From the NCBI GenBank assembly GCA_002345215.1, contig DDVH01000020.1, positions 8,074-53,230 on the forward strand: 45,157 nt of DNA, written 5' to 3'. Source of the stretch: Anaerolineales bacterium UBA2317. GTDB lineage: Bacteria > Chloroflexota > Anaerolineae > Anaerolineales > Villigracilaceae. Position 1 is the first letter of the stretch. Each line of letters starts with the position of its first letter. Position numbers and translations under genes: made by a program. Shown here one piece after another: positions 1-7,197 of the stretch. Below the pieces are notes generated by a model. It saw only the letters and a program-made list of their open reading frames with translations. It did not search any database and had not been told where the DNA came from.

Positions 1-747
1 ACGATTACAAAAGTTGCTATGGAAAATTTGCTGGCTCAAATGGATGATATTCAAAAAGCCGCGCAACTTAAGTTTAATCCTGTTGAACCCGACACGATTG
101 CTGTTGTAGTTGTTTCCCCCGGGCAAGGCTTGAGCAAAATTTTTGCAAGCCTTGGCGTTGCTAATATTGTGGCTGGTGGACAAAGTATGAATCCATCTAC
201 GCAAGATATTTTGGCTTCCTTTGAAAATTTGCCGACTGATAAAGTTATCATTTTGCCGAACAATAAAAATATTATCCTTGCGGCGAATCAAGCCAAAGAA
301 GTGACTGTGAAAAACGTACATGTCATTCCGACTCGCACTATTCCGCAAGGACTTGCCGCGATGCTTGCGCTTCAACCTGATGGGGAACTTGATTCTGTCG
401 CGGAGAAAATGACCAAAGCCTATAGCAGTGTGAAAACAGGTGAAATCACAATTGCAACCCGCACCGTTGAAATTGATGGAGTCAGCGTGAAAGATGGTCA
501 AGTGATTGCATTGCTTGATGGCAAACTTTCACTCGCATCTGAATCTGTAGAACAAGGCGTGATGGACTTGCTTGCAAAAGCAAATGCCGAAGAAGCAGAA
601 ATTGTTAGCATGTTTTATGGTGAAAACATGACTCATGCTGAAGCCAATCGCATTGCTGATTTAATTCGTGAGAAATATTCAAATCTTAATATCGAAGTGC
701 AAGAAGGTGGTCAACCACATTATCAGTTTATTATTTCGATTGAGTAA
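1..747 (+). CDS. fakA: Fatty acid kinase subunit A, C-terminal part (partial)
   Basis: The frame is open from base 1, so the gene starts upstream; only about the last 248 residues are seen. They match the C-terminal half of the YloV/FakA family: after the N-terminal DAK2-type kinase domain comes a middle and C-terminal region carrying VVVVSPGQGLSKIF, ILPNNKNIILAANQA and a glycine-containing end (YGENMTHAEANRIADLI). FakA phosphorylates fatty acids held by a DegV/FakB binding protein, feeding host or environmental fatty acids into phospholipid synthesis in the cytoplasm. A DegV gene lies 2.6 kb downstream on the same strand, which supports the pairing. The internal ATG at 19 is not the true start. 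The kinase active site lies outside the window, so activity cannot be judged here. Confidence 0.9.
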   Translation, partial: TITKVAMENLLAQMDDIQKAAQLKFNPVEPDTIAVVVVSPGQGLSKIFASLGVANIVAGGQSMNPSTQDILASFENLPTDKVIILPNNKNIILAANQAKEVTVKNVHVIPTRTIPQGLAAMLALQPDGELDSVAEKMTKAYSSVKTGEITIATRTVEIDGVSVKDGQVIALLDGKLSLASESVEQGVMDLLAKANAEEAEIVSMFYGENMTHAEANRIADLIREKYSNLNIEVQEGGQPHYQFIISIE

Positions 748-774
748 TTTTCTAACACTATTCCCCAAAACTTT

Positions 775-837
775 AGCCACAGAGTACACAGAGTTCTCCG
801 AGTTTTTTTCTCAAAGGTCTCTGAGAACTCTGTGGCT
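775..837. terminator. Inverted repeat between convergent genes, likely bidirectional terminator
   Basis: CACAGAGTTCTC (787-798) pairs perfectly with GAGAACTCTGTG (823-834), with T-rich stretches after each arm. It sits between the convergent fakA and HAAS genes. The outer sequence AGCCACAGAG is partly duplicated in the left arm. GTGTACTCTGTGGC reappears at 7148-7161 as the reverse complement of 776-789, so this is also a copy of a dispersed palindromic repeat. Confidence 0.65.
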
Positions 838-845
838 TTTTATTT

Positions 846-1859
846 TTACTTTTTATTCAAACTTCTTACCAACCCAATCACTGCTTTGATTAATTCAATG
901 CTCACAATAACAATCACCACAATCAACGAGATACTGAAAGCAACATTCGCAATTGTAATGAATTTCTCTGCTTGTTCAGGGGTGAAAGGTGAATTCGCAA
1001 ATGATTCTGCTGTGAAGCCGATAATATCTGTTGTGCGGATGAAAACGACTGCCAACGTTAAACTAGCAACTGAGAGAATAATATTTACTATGCGCGTACC
1101 TATTGTCCATATTGCTTTACGGAGTAGGTAGATATCCAAAACAATTTCAATAAGGAAGATTGCATTAATCCACGGCACGAATTTCAAGAAAATATCTGAA
1201 AACATGGGGACGAAGAAAAAATCACCATCCGAAAAGAAAGACATGCCAAGTATTTCAGGATACAAATTCAAAATGGCAAGCCCTACGAATGTAAATGCAA
1301 TTTCAGCAATCAAGTCACCACGTTTGACTGTATCAGGGTCATTCTCTGTAAGTGAGGCGGGGTTCCAATCTTCATCTGTTTTCAAGTCATCAATTTCAGA
1401 GTCAGGTAAGACACGCTCAAGAATTGCAAAAATCACAATGATATATCCTGTGGCTGTAATTGCCGCAGAGACGATTCCAGCTAATCCATCACCAATGATG
1501 TTTATAAACTCTCTGCCCATCAACGGCGTTTCTGTTACAGCCTGAATACCAGTTAAGACTAACAAGACAATCACAACGATAGGTATCACAATCTTCAAGA
1601 CCGTCAAGAAAAATGGAAACATACGTGGACCGATTAAATACGGTTGTGGGTTATACGTCATTGCAACTTTATTCGGCGAGCCATATTCTTTTAACAACTC
1701 AATTTCCATGGCTTCATCAACAGGTCTGCCTGCTTTTTCAGCACGTTCTTCCAACATATCTTCTAAAGTAGAACGCAATTCTTTTTCAATATCTTCACGA
1801 CCTTTAATCAATGGAAGATTTTTTCCAACTTCACTTACATAACGTTCAATTAGTTTCAT
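846..1859 (-). CDS. HAAS-domain membrane protein (paralogue A)
   Basis: A 337-residue protein with an N-terminal cytoplasmic helical domain of about 75 residues (KLIERYVSEVGKNLP, then REDIEKELRSTLEDMLEE and a LLKEYGSPNKVA end). This is the pattern of HAAS/DUF1700 domains, which usually sit next to PadR regulators. Five or six hydrophobic segments follow (about residues 85-110, 125-150, 190-215, 230-250, 255-280 and 300-330), so it is an integral membrane protein. Its ATG overlaps the stop of the upstream paralogue (ATGA at 1856-1859), indicating translational coupling. It is the last gene of a padR-HAAS-HAAS operon. The N-terminal domain is close to that of the next gene, suggesting tandem duplication. 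Biochemical role is unknown; membrane sensing or transport is only a guess. Confidence 0.75.
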   Translation of the reverse strand: MKLIERYVSEVGKNLPLIKGREDIEKELRSTLEDMLEERAEKAGRPVDEAMEIELLKEYGSPNKVAMTYNPQPYLIGPRMFPFFLTVLKIVIPIVVIVLLVLTGIQAVTETPLMGREFINIIGDGLAGIVSAAITATGYIIVIFAILERVLPDSEIDDLKTDEDWNPASLTENDPDTVKRGDLIAEIAFTFVGLAILNLYPEILGMSFFSDGDFFFVPMFSDIFLKFVPWINAIFLIEIVLDIYLLRKAIWTIGTRIVNIILSVASLTLAVVFIRTTDIIGFTAESFANSPFTPEQAEKFITIANVAFSISLIVVIVIVSIELIKAVIGLVRSLNKK

Positions 1860-2818
1860 TTTTTCTCCTTCAACTCAACTTGCTTTTGTAAACGTCTTGA
1901 CATAACAATCGAGTTATAGATGCTCCATGCAAATATGCCCACTAAAATTGCAGTAGATATACCGATTGTCCATATTATGCTCTCTTGCATTTTTTGAGGT
2001 AACTCGGCGAATACAACAGGATTTATAAATTGTTGACTCGTATAAAACGCAATTGCAAATCCAATCAAAACCAAATTCAATATTACGTTTGTAATCATCA
2101 AAGCAGGTGTCCAGTTGCCAGTTTTTAGTTTGAATAACTCGTGAATAAAGCTCAATACTGTGATGCCAAGAAAGATCGGCACCCATACTGTAAATAAAGC
2201 AGGATGCAAAGTTGTAGGGGATATAGATAGCAACACAATTCCACCGACAATTGAAACAACACTAGTAATCAAATCTGTAATTGCATCTGTAAAGCTAATC
2301 TGGCGTTTCTTTGGCAATGCAGGTAAACGCTCCGGAGACCATTCACGATTTTTGTTGCCATCTAATTCAGAAGGCTTCACACCAACATGTTCCAATATCA
2401 CAAAAGTAATTGTGATCCAAAACCAGACATGAATTCCGATGTTGAATGTCGCACCAAAGGATTGAGTCAGAACTTGACCTAACTTGTCTGATGCATCATG
2501 CTTTACAAAGATTTGAACTAACCAAACAATTGGTAAGGCGGTGCCGAGTACACGCTTTAGGATTTGTATATAAATTTCATACCAAGTTCGTCCAATTAAA
2601 TAACTTTTTCGTGGACTATATTTTTGTGCAAGTAATTCAGGGTCACCAAATTGTTTGAGCACTGTTGAAATATTTTCATCATTGGCAGGTTTACCTTTTT
2701 GAGTATTTTCTTCAAGCGTATCTTCCAATGTAGAACGAATTTCTTTTTCAATATCCTCACGTTCCGAACTAGGTAAATGTCTGCCAACTTCAGCAACATA
2801 TCTATCAATTAAACTCAT
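1856..2818 (-). CDS. HAAS-domain membrane protein (paralogue B)
   Basis: A 320-residue paralogue of the following gene. The N-terminus reads MSLIDRYVAEVGRHLP with REDIEKEIRSTLEDTLEE and LKQFGDPELLAQKYSP, the HAAS-type helical domain. Hydrophobic segments follow at about residues 85-105, 120-145, 185-215, 220-235, 245-265 and 285-305. It lies 10 bases downstream of the PadR gene, with AAGGAGAATG before the start as ribosome binding site, and shares 4 bases with the next gene. HAAS domains are known from membrane proteins co-transcribed with PadR regulators; the molecular activity is not established. Unlike ABC-transporter permeases with similar prefixes, no FtsX-type domain is evident here. 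Confidence 0.75.
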   Translation of the reverse strand: MSLIDRYVAEVGRHLPSSEREDIEKEIRSTLEDTLEENTQKGKPANDENISTVLKQFGDPELLAQKYSPRKSYLIGRTWYEIYIQILKRVLGTALPIVWLVQIFVKHDASDKLGQVLTQSFGATFNIGIHVWFWITITFVILEHVGVKPSELDGNKNREWSPERLPALPKKRQISFTDAITDLITSVVSIVGGIVLLSISPTTLHPALFTVWVPIFLGITVLSFIHELFKLKTGNWTPALMITNVILNLVLIGFAIAFYTSQQFINPVVFAELPQKMQESIIWTIGISTAILVGIFAWSIYNSIVMSRRLQKQVELKEKK

Positions 2819-2828
2819 TTCATTCTCC

Positions 2829-3158
2829 TTACGTCAACATTTTCTTCATTACAGAAACAATGTCAAACCATTCTTTTTTCAGTTTAGGAAGGATTTTTTT
2901 CCCTTCGGCACTGATGATGTAATAACGACGCGGGCGAGCTTCTTCCAACTTCCAAACAGACTCCAATAAGCCTTGCGTTTCCAAACGGCGCAGAAGCGGA
3001 TATAGTGTTCCTTGGTCAACTTCCAACCCTTGATCAGAGAGTTGCTTGAGTAGGGAATAGCCATATTGCTCTGTGCTTAATTGACTGAGCGCCGCGAGCA
3101 CAATCACGCCACGCCTCAATTCGAGAACAACATTTTCTAACGATTCAGTGTTTGCCAT
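2829..3158 (-). CDS. PadR-family transcriptional regulator 1
   Basis: A 109-residue winged-helix protein with the PadR signature: EQYGYSLLKQLSDQG (helix 2), the recognition part QGTLYPLLRRLETQGLLES, and the wing RPRRYYIISAEGKK, then a C-terminal helix for dimerisation. PadR proteins usually repress their own operon and a neighbouring membrane-protein gene. It is the first gene of an operon with two HAAS membrane proteins, and its promoter contains an inverted repeat placed exactly between the -35 and -10 boxes, suggesting autorepression. The inducer is not predictable. The start at 3158 fits the family length. Confidence 0.88.
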   Translation of the reverse strand: MANTESLENVVLELRRGVIVLAALSQLSTEQYGYSLLKQLSDQGLEVDQGTLYPLLRRLETQGLLESVWKLEEARPRRYYIISAEGKKILPKLKKEWFDIVSVMKKMLT

Positions 3159-3175
3159 ATCTCAACCTTTGTCAC

Positions 3176-3204
3176 ATGATACTGTATATTACACAGTATG
3201 TCAA
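3176..3204 (-). promoter_or_regulatory. padR1 promoter with operator palindrome in the spacer
   Basis: On the minus strand, TTGACA (3204-3199) and TATCAT (3181-3176) are 17 bases apart. The inverted repeat ATACTGT (3179-3185) / ACAGTAT (3193-3199), with a 7-base gap, fills the spacer and touches both boxes, so a bound PadR dimer would block RNA polymerase. The start codon is 18 bases below the -10 box. Confidence 0.75.
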
Positions 3205-3215
3205 GGGGCAAGTAT

Positions 3216-3310
3216 CCATGCCATTGCGAGCCACGCTCTTGCTTTTGTGGCGAAGCAATCTCCCTCATGTGTAGGAGATTGCTTCAGGCTTCGCCCTCGC
3301 AATGACATGG
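3216..3310. repeat. Large palindromic intergenic repeat (nested inverted repeats)
   Basis: Outer arms 3216-3230 and 3296-3310 (CCATGCCATTGCGAG against CTCGCAATGACATGG) match in 14 of 15 positions. Inner arms GAAGCAATCTCC (3252-3263) and GGAGATTGCTTC (3274-3285) are perfect. The nested hairpin has no coding content and looks like a dispersed MITE/REP-type element. It lies between the padR1 promoter and degV, ending just before the degV -10 box. Confidence 0.7.
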
Positions 3311-3312
3311 TT

Positions 3313-3328
3313 GTGTTAAACTTCCGCT
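3313..3328 (+). promoter_or_regulatory. Extended -10 box directly before degV
   Basis: TGTTAAACT (3314-3322) is an extended -10 (TGn plus TAAACT). Only six bases separate it from the ATG at 3329, too close for a normal leader, so the transcript may begin at or near the A of the start codon. No Shine-Dalgarno sequence is present. Confidence 0.45.
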
Positions 3329-4159
3329 ATGAAAATCGGCATCGTCACAGACTCAACATCAGATTTACCAGCCCACCTCATCGAAAAACATCAAATCCAA
3401 GTTGTGCCATCCATTTTGATTTTGGAGGGAAAAGAATACGCTGATGGAATCGGAATCAGCCGCGAAGATTTTTATACGCGTTTACCTTCGCTTCAAACTA
3501 AGGTGACAACTGCCGCACCATCCATCGGAAATTTTCTTACGCCGTATCAGACTCTTTTCTCACAAGGCTGTGACCACATCATCTCAATTCATGCCGCCAG
3601 CCAATTGACCACGATTCTTAATTCAGCACGTCAAGCCGCAAAAGAGTTTGGTGACAAAGTCACCATCATAGACAGTGGTTCACTTTCGATGGGACTCGGT
3701 TTTCAGGTGTTGTCTGCTGTTGAAAATTTAGAATCAGGCTTACAGTCAGCGATTGAGGCGGTTGAATCCACAAAGCAGAAATTAAAAGTCATCGCGGCAT
3801 TAGACACGATGGAATATCTCAAACGCAGTGGGCGAGTGCCAGCAGTGGTTGCAAATTTGGGTGGGATGCTTTCTATCAAGCCGATGGTTGAAATTAAAAA
3901 TGGGGAAGTGAAGCCAGTGGGTGTGGCACGCACGACAAAACAAAATGATGAAAGACTTTTGAATCTTTTGCTAGAAGTTGGCGAAATGGAACGACTGGCA
4001 ATTTTGCATACCAACGCCGAAACACGTGCAAAAAAATTATTGGGTGAAGTGATGAAAAAAATAACTATCCCACAAGATGTTTTGTTTGTGAATGTCACCG
4101 CAGTGATTGGAACTCATTTGGGTCCGAATGCAATTGGTTTTGCGGCAGTAAAAAAATAA
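3329..4159 (+). CDS. degV: DegV-family fatty-acid-binding protein (FakB-like)
   Basis: A 276-residue, full-length DegV protein. Seen are the N-terminal IVTDSTSDLPAHLI, VVPSILILEGKEYADGIGIS, the lipid-pocket strand TTAAPSIGNFL, the ISIHAASQLTTILNSA helix, DSGSLSMGLGFQV, and the C-terminal HLGPNAIGFAAVKK. DegV/FakB proteins bind one fatty acid and present its carboxyl to FakA for phosphorylation; the acyl-phosphate then goes to PlsX/PlsY. The fakA 3' end at the window start and recG further down suggest an ancestral fakA-degV-recG series, now broken up by minus-strand modules. A hairpin terminator follows immediately. Ligand specificity (saturated or unsaturated) cannot be read from the sequence. 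Confidence 0.9.
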   Translation: MKIGIVTDSTSDLPAHLIEKHQIQVVPSILILEGKEYADGIGISREDFYTRLPSLQTKVTTAAPSIGNFLTPYQTLFSQGCDHIISIHAASQLTTILNSARQAAKEFGDKVTIIDSGSLSMGLGFQVLSAVENLESGLQSAIEAVESTKQKLKVIAALDTMEYLKRSGRVPAVVANLGGMLSIKPMVEIKNGEVKPVGVARTTKQNDERLLNLLLEVGEMERLAILHTNAETRAKKLLGEVMKKITIPQDVLFVNVTAVIGTHLGPNAIGFAAVKK

Positions 4160-4182
4160 AAACTCAGATAATCTGAGTTTTT
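4157..4182. terminator. Rho-independent terminator after degV
   Basis: AACTCAGA (4161-4168) and TCTGAGTT (4172-4179) form a perfect stem with a three-base loop, with A-runs before and T-runs after, so it can act for degV and for the convergent HAAS gene ending at 4208. Confidence 0.8.
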
Positions 4183-4207
4183 ATCAGTCTTAAAAATTAC
4201 TAGATAT

Positions 4208-5158
4208 TTATATTTGCGTTTGTGCTTTTGATTGACTTAGCCGCCAAACTAATAGCACAAGAACAAGAGGGAGAATTGCATAAACCAAATATATTGGCGG
4301 AGCCATTAAGCCTTGAATTTCATCAAATAGATTTAAATGATGGCGACTCAAACCTATAACTAATCCATAAAAACCTAATGCTATCCAACGCACATTGTGA
4401 TTTGTGGCTAATACAAAAAGCGATATGGTTATTAAGGTTCCGTAAAAAGGAAGATATCCGCTACCGAATCCAGCAAAGTTAATGTATATATCCAAAATTA
4501 ATTTGTCAATTACTTGAGGCATTGAGGATAAATCTGCGCTTGAATTAATTATTGCAAGAACAATTCCAACAATAAGCATAGTCAAAGGAAGAAGAGCAAA
4601 TACGATAATTAGTGCATCATAACGATGATGCCATACAATATTTCCCAGAAGGGTAATTAAAGTAAAAGCAATGACCAGCCATATAATAGTCTGTAAATTC
4701 CCATAATATCCTTGTGCACTTATGAGCATGGCAAATATCTGTATCACAAGTGTACTCACCCAGAATAATGTCACAAGTGTAGATTTTCGCCATAATCCAA
4801 CAACCACAAGCGGGAGATGAATTAATATATCTAAACGAACATCAACCCAATTGTATGTAGTCATTAAATTGCTATACATGACGTTTAGAAATGGATAAAG
4901 CAAATATGGGATGACTATGAGTAGAAAGTCAATGAACCTGTTATTGCGATATATTGATTTGAAGCCTTTGCTTAGATCTTGAGGATTACCTAATTCAGAC
5001 ATGAGTTTTTTTATCCTTTCTTCTTTGTTCTTGCCCATTATGGGATCATCTTCACCAGATTCAATATGAGACATTAATTCGTCTAGTAATATTTCTTGTT
5101 CTTCAGGTGGAAAGTCCTTTAGATTGTTTCGCAATGATTGAATATATTCTTGGGTCAT
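4208..5158 (-). CDS. HAAS-domain membrane protein (paralogue C)
   Basis: A 316-residue protein. Residues 1-75 form a HAAS/DUF1700-like helical domain (MTQEYIQSLRNNLKDFPPEE, then LLDELMSHIESGEDD and LMSELGNPQDLSKGF). Seven or more hydrophobic segments follow, with a short charged C-terminus (RLSQSKAQTQI). It lies 19 bases downstream of the second PadR gene, in the same operon. The soluble domain differs from that of paralogues A and B, so this module is an independent copy of the same arrangement rather than a recent duplicate. Function is unknown beyond a likely PadR-controlled membrane protein. Confidence 0.72.
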   Translation of the reverse strand: MTQEYIQSLRNNLKDFPPEEQEILLDELMSHIESGEDDPIMGKNKEERIKKLMSELGNPQDLSKGFKSIYRNNRFIDFLLIVIPYLLYPFLNVMYSNLMTTYNWVDVRLDILIHLPLVVVGLWRKSTLVTLFWVSTLVIQIFAMLISAQGYYGNLQTIIWLVIAFTLITLLGNIVWHHRYDALIIVFALLPLTMLIVGIVLAIINSSADLSSMPQVIDKLILDIYINFAGFGSGYLPFYGTLITISLFVLATNHNVRWIALGFYGLVIGLSRHHLNLFDEIQGLMAPPIYLVYAILPLVLVLLVWRLSQSKAQTQI

Positions 5159-5177
5159 ATATCCTCTAATTTCTCAC

Positions 5178-5504
5178 TTATGCTTCTAAAGTCTTTTGCA
5201 TAGTTGTAATAAACATTTTCCACTCTTTATTGGTATTTTCAAGCGACTTTCGACCTTTTGAGGTAATCGAGTAATACTTTCGCTTTCGTTTTCCTTGCCC
5301 TGCTTGCCATTCGCTTTTTAATAACCCGTCTTTTTCTAATTGATGTAATGCGGGATATAGCAAAGCGGCTGTCATAGTAAAGTAGCCCTCGCTTCTTTTT
5401 TCTAATTCTCGCATGATTTGATATCCATACATTTTTTCATTAGAAAGGATACTTAAGACTAGAAGAGGAGTACTCCCTTTACGGAGTTGTTGCAATTGGG
5501 TCAT
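5178..5504 (-). CDS. PadR-family transcriptional regulator 2
   Basis: A 108-residue PadR winged-helix protein: KMYGYQIMRELEKRS, ALLYPALHQLEKDGLLKSEW, the wing KRKYYSITSKGRK, and a C-terminal helix. The frame extends up to an ATG at 5561, but that codon lies in the -35 box and the next in-frame ATG (5534) in the -10 box. The start at 5504 (MTQLQQLRKG) has an AAGGA ribosome binding site and gives the usual family length. It heads an operon with HAAS paralogue C. Confidence 0.88.
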   Translation of the reverse strand: MTQLQQLRKGSTPLLVLSILSNEKMYGYQIMRELEKRSEGYFTMTAALLYPALHQLEKDGLLKSEWQAGQGKRKRKYYSITSKGRKSLENTNKEWKMFITTMQKTLEA

Positions 5505-5532
5505 TTTTGAGTTTCCTTGAATAAGTAACTTC

Positions 5533-5561
5533 ATTATATATAAGAATATTATATATGGCAA
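5533..5561 (-). promoter_or_regulatory. padR2 promoter with operator palindrome in the spacer
   Basis: On the minus strand, TTGCCA (5561-5556) and TATAAT (5538-5533) are 17 bases apart. The inverted repeat ATATATAA (5536-5543) / TTATATAT (5549-5556) with a five-base centre fills the spacer. The layout matches padR1 though the bases differ, so each PadR probably recognises its own operator. Confidence 0.75.
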
Positions 5562-5569
5562 GGATTAAA

Positions 5570-5600
5570 AATAAAAGCGGTTGTATCAACCGCTTTTATT
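5570..5600. terminator. Terminator upstream of the padR2 promoter, ending the CPBP transcript
   Basis: AATAAAAGCGGTTG (5570-5583) and CAACCGCTTTTATT (5587-5600) form a perfect 14-base stem with a three-base loop and flanking A/T runs. It separates the CPBP gene from the padR2 operon on the same strand. Confidence 0.85.
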
Positions 5601-5611
5601 AAAAAGAAGTT

Positions 5612-6544
5612 TTATATTTTTTCTTTACTTTTCCAAAACAAAGTAATCAAAATTGAAATCACCAAAACAATCGTCACAGCAATTCCACCTTCTGGACCAA
5701 ATGCTCCACCTGTTAACCAATCTTCGCCTGTTTCCATTAAGTTAATCAAAGTGCCACCATCGGCATTTGTGCCACTCACTTGAAAGCCGAAGAAATTTCC
5801 TTGCACCCAATTCCAAACACTATGCAATGCACTGATGCCCCACATCGAACCTTCACGCATGGCATATAAACCTGCAAAAACTCCAAACAATGCCAAGTTG
5901 ATTAATGCAATTGCGCTCAAGTTTGGATTCAATCCATGCAAAATGGCAAATATCAAAGATGAAACCAGCAAACCAATCCACGCTTTATATCGCGCGCCAA
6001 TCACGGGCAATACCCATCCGCGAATCAAAACTTCTTCTGCACCGCCTTGAATAATCCAACCGAATAAAACCAACAAGACTCCGCCAATTGCGGCGACTCC
6101 TTGCTTTGATGAATCACCTGACTCAAATGCTACGCTTCCAAACACGCCTAAAATTGCTACTGAACCGACGAACATCAACATCCCGAACAAAAATCCACGC
6201 GCATATTGTTTGAGAGCATTTTTGAGTTCAAAGCCTAATGTCCAAAATGGACGTTTTTCTACAAACTTGAGCCATGCCCACAAAATAACATAGACTAATC
6301 CAAAAGCAGTAATCAATTGCATTGCCATCCAAAAACCAGAGACGAGTGCAGGCAATTCTTCTGGCAAGCTAATACCAGTTTCTGAAAAGCCGTATAAGAT
6401 TCCTAATACGATAATGACGGGGATGATTCCCATTTGAGAAATGAAAATGAACAAAAACGAAAGCGGAATCACAGCGGCAATGTGAGTCAATCGCTGACCT
6501 TGCTTTGCCAAGTCAAATAATTTGCTGTTGTTGAACCAGTCCAT
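5612..6544 (-). CDS. CPBP-family intramembrane metalloprotease (CAAX-type)
   Basis: A 310-residue membrane protein with about eight hydrophobic segments. The family motifs are present: EEVLIRGW with Glu170/Glu171 and Arg175, FAILHGLNPN, and HSVWNWVQGN near the C-terminal third. These are the zinc-binding and catalytic features of Rce1/CPBP (ABI) proteases, which cut inside or near the membrane and in bacteria are often linked to bacteriocin self-immunity or regulated proteolysis. The start at 6544 is preferred over 6580 because AAAGGAG lies just upstream. It has its own terminator and stands alone between PadR modules. The substrate is unknown. Confidence 0.85.
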   Translation of the reverse strand: MDWFNNSKLFDLAKQGQRLTHIAAVIPLSFLFIFISQMGIIPVIIVLGILYGFSETGISLPEELPALVSGFWMAMQLITAFGLVYVILWAWLKFVEKRPFWTLGFELKNALKQYARGFLFGMLMFVGSVAILGVFGSVAFESGDSSKQGVAAIGGVLLVLFGWIIQGGAEEVLIRGWVLPVIGARYKAWIGLLVSSLIFAILHGLNPNLSAIALINLALFGVFAGLYAMREGSMWGISALHSVWNWVQGNFFGFQVSGTNADGGTLINLMETGEDWLTGGAFGPEGGIAVTIVLVISILITLFWKSKEKI

Positions 6545-6674
6545 AGAAAAACTCCTTTTGATAGAAAGATTTAACCACAAAGTTAAGAGAAATCAATGAG
6601 TGACTCCTTTTCAAATATAATAAAGGCATTGGTATATTAATGTTAAAACTTCCGCTCAAATTTCTATTTGTTCA

Positions 6675-6743
6675 TGTCACCCTGAGCGAAGCGAAGGGTC
6701 TCTACGATTATCTTAGAGATTCTTCGCTTCGCTCAGAATGACA
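6675..6743. repeat. Palindromic intergenic repeat
   Basis: A hairpin with ends TGTCACCCTGAGCGAAGCG (starting 6675) and CGCTTCGCTCAGAATGACA (ending 6743), with an inner stem around TCTCTA/TTAGAGA. The TGTCA/TGACA ends resemble those of 3216-3310 but the body differs, so it is a second dispersed family. Nothing else is seen between the CPBP gene (start 6544) and the small membrane protein. Confidence 0.7.
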
Positions 6744-6773
6744 ATTAAAAGCCCGCATGAAAGGAGATGATAG

Positions 6774-7142
6774 ATGAAAACCAAATGGATGCTCACAATT
6801 TTTGGTATTTGGTATGTAGTTGAAGGGATTTCAGTATTTTTCACATCAGGTGGTTTTTACTTCATGTCCTATGGCTTCGGGATTTTTTGCATTGTCTTAG
6901 GTTTGATTTGTTTGATGATTCGCAATGAACACCCATCCAGATTGCGAAACTCTATTTTATTTATTTTCTTCCTGTCTGCATTAGGAATTAGTTTGATTGC
7001 TTATTACGCTCAATGGAACGGAATGTCTATGGTTTCGCCTGTGGGGTATGTCATTCCAACGATTTGGCTGTTTGTTGCGATTGGATTCTTGCTAGCCAGC
7101 AGACGCTCCAGTTCTTTGCCGAAAGTAAGAAACTTGCAATAA
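6774..7142 (+). CDS. Small four-helix membrane protein, function unknown
   Basis: A 122-residue protein made almost wholly of four hydrophobic segments (about residues 5-24, 28-49, 58-81 and 88-108) with short charged loops and a basic tail (RRSSSLPKVRN). AAAGGAGATGATAG before the ATG is a strong ribosome binding site. I do not recognise the family. It lies just downstream of a palindromic repeat and 55 bases upstream of recG. A role as a small permease, sensor or partner is not testable from sequence. Confidence 0.6.
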   Translation: MKTKWMLTIFGIWYVVEGISVFFTSGGFYFMSYGFGIFCIVLGLICLMIRNEHPSRLRNSILFIFFLSALGISLIAYYAQWNGMSMVSPVGYVIPTIWLFVAIGFLLASRRSSSLPKVRNLQ

Positions 7143-7197
7143 TTATTGTGTACTCTGTGGCGAAATCTTTTATAACGCCATGATAAAATTAGATATT

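Noticed and set aside
846..2818. HAAS genes as ABC transporter permeases
   Set aside because: Only the N-terminal helical domain is shared; no FtsX domain or neighbouring ATPase gene is found.
5505..5561. N-terminal extension of the second PadR protein by 19 residues
   Set aside because: Its ATG codons fall in the -35 and -10 boxes; the start at 5504 has an AAGGA site and fits the family length.
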